Below, piece after piece: positions 5,588 through 6,400 of a DNA stretch of 6,400 nt. The stretch's first letter is position 1, and every line of letters starts with the position of its first letter. Position numbers and translations under genes: made by a program. Origin of the DNA: Gemmatimonadaceae bacterium. GTDB lineage: Bacteria; Gemmatimonadota; Gemmatimonadetes; Gemmatimonadales; Gemmatimonadaceae. The notes under the pieces were generated by a model, which saw only the letters and a program-made list of their open reading frames with translations, was not told where the DNA came from and did no database searches. The stretch covers positions 1 through 6,400 of the forward strand of contig JACCRL010000110.1 of NCBI GenBank assembly GCA_013813605.1, in the 5' to 3' direction.

Positions 5588-6400
5588 CTAACGCGCTCGG
5601 CGCGCGCGGCGGTCGATCAGGAGCGGCACCATCGTGGCGAGGACAAGCGCGCCGGCAAACCGCAGGACGTAGTAGGCTTGCGTCCCGGAAAATTCCACCC
5701 CGGCGCGCTCCGATTCCCCAGCGACGACACGTACGACGAGCAGCAGCACGACAATTACGAGCGCGGGGCGCACGATTCTCGCCGCGCGCGTGGTAGCCTG
5801 GCGCGCGCCGAGGAATCCGCCTGCCAGCGCCGCAGCGGCTGCAATCGCGGCGAGACTCCACCGCACGTGTCCGCTCGCGGCATACGACCCGAGCGCGACC
5901 GCCGCGGAAAGCGCGTTGGCGACCTTGGAGGCGGCCAGTGCGGCAAGCAGAGGCAGGCGGACGAAGAACAGGAGCGCGAGGAACATGAATGTTCCGGCCC
6001 CCGGTCCCCAGATCCCGTCGTACACTCCGCAAGCAAGACCCGCGAGGATCGCGGCGGCATCGGCGCCGAGATTCGGCTTGAGTCGGACGAACGCGCCGTC
6101 CGGATCGCCATCGCGCTCGGCATCAGTCTGCACCTGCAGGTCGCGTGGAGTCCATAAATCCTTTTGCCACACGACATAGAGGAGCAACGGGCATGTCACG
6201 GCGAGAAGCCACGGGAAAACGGCCTGCGGGATGAGAAGCGCGGCCCTGCTGCCGGCGAGCGATCCGCCGGCGGCCGCGAGAGCGAATACGGCGCTCTTGC
6301 GCCAGGGTGTATGACCGCGCGCGGAAAAAACGGCGAGCGCAGCCAGCGACATCGCCAGCGCGGCGAGCTTGTTGGTCCCGATCGCTGTCGGACCTGCCCC
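5588..6400 (-). CDS. TauE/SafE-family permease, YfcA-type (5' end outside window)
   Basis: The reading frame is open to the window edge; 270 residues are visible and the N-terminus is missing. The first visible residues, GAGPTAIGTNKLAALA, are the first-repeat TauE/SafE signature (ATNKL motif of E. coli YfcA), so ATG 6352 is internal and not the start. The second repeat shows GVYDGIWGPGAGTFMFLALL (visible 125-144, equivalent to YfcA GFYDGFFGPAAGSF), then AASKVANALS, a GxVRW stretch, GGFLGARQA and a VRPALVIV helix. About seven further hydrophobic segments indicate an inner-membrane protein. The family exports or imports sulfur oxyanions and organosulfonates; the substrate here is unknown. After the usual YfcA end there is an additional segment with another hydrophobic helix (YYVLRFAGALVLATMVPLLI) and an arginine-rich tail. 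The stop abuts the start of the next gene. Confidence 0.9.
   Translation of the reverse strand, partial: GAGPTAIGTNKLAALAMSLAALAVFSARGHTPWRKSAVFALAAAGGSLAGSRAALLIPQAVFPWLLAVTCPLLLYVVWQKDLWTPRDLQVQTDAERDGDPDGAFVRLKPNLGADAAAILAGLACGVYDGIWGPGAGTFMFLALLFFVRLPLLAALAASKVANALSAAVALGSYAASGHVRWSLAAIAAAAALAGGFLGARQATTRAARIVRPALVIVVLLLVVRVVAGESERAGVEFSGTQAYYVLRFAGALVLATMVPLLIDRRARRAR

Noticed and set aside
5330..6157. 275-residue plus-strand and 219-residue minus-strand alternative frames over the permease and membrane protein genes
   Set aside because: Both overlap two well-recognised membrane protein genes and are extremely Arg/Glu/His-rich with no hydrophobic pattern or motif.
6350..6352. ATG 6352 as start of the permease gene
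   Set aside because: The frame continues upstream to the window edge with GTNKL, a conserved first-repeat signature of TauE/SafE proteins, so this methionine is internal.

Overview
The window is GC-rich (low-to-mid 60s percent by eye), tightly packed and uses many GTG starts. It looks like chromosomal DNA of a free-living aerobic, high-GC soil-type bacterium. The exported M28 peptidase, the KGG stress protein and the style of the histidine-kinase DHp domain would fit Gemmatimonadota or a similar phylum, but this placement is inference from gene style only. I see no tRNA, rRNA, CRISPR array, insertion sequence or phage gene.

Layout. (1) Positions 1-1129, minus strand: a secreted M28-family zinc metallopeptidase whose 3' end lies outside the window. 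It has a good sigma70-like promoter in a short divergent intergenic region (1130-1221). (2) Positions 1222-2204, plus strand: a two-gene operon made of an ElaA-type GNAT acetyltransferase and a thioredoxin-fold protein, with stop and start codons overlapping at an ATGATGATGA run. A hairpin plus T-run follows. (3) Positions 2217-3023, minus strand: a small KGG-repeat stress protein followed 33 bp later by a 160-residue protein that is essentially an isolated histidine-kinase DHp (HisKA) domain with no ATPase domain. A perfect 10-bp inverted repeat covers the DHp gene's start codon. (4) Positions 3024-3334: a 311-bp divergent intergenic region holding several dyads and a possible plus-strand promoter. 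(5) Positions 3335-4309, plus strand: a soluble diiron acyl-ACP desaturase with all ligand motifs present. (6) Positions 4310-4424: a convergent intergenic region with two GC-rich stem-loops. (7) Positions 4425-6400, minus strand: three co-directional genes, transcribed in the order TauE/SafE (YfcA-type) permease (5' end outside the window), small membrane protein of the metal-dependent hydrolase type, HD-domain hydrolase.

How the genes may work together. Most of the window is housekeeping or envelope and stress accessory content: peptide scavenging, acetylation and redox, stress protection, fatty-acid unsaturation, anion transport and phosphohydrolysis. The only arrangement that suggests an unusual system is the KGG plus DHp-only pair with its start-codon dyad. 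It could be a split-kinase or phosphotransfer component of a stress response, or simply a decayed kinase. I found no convincing new defence or mobile system.
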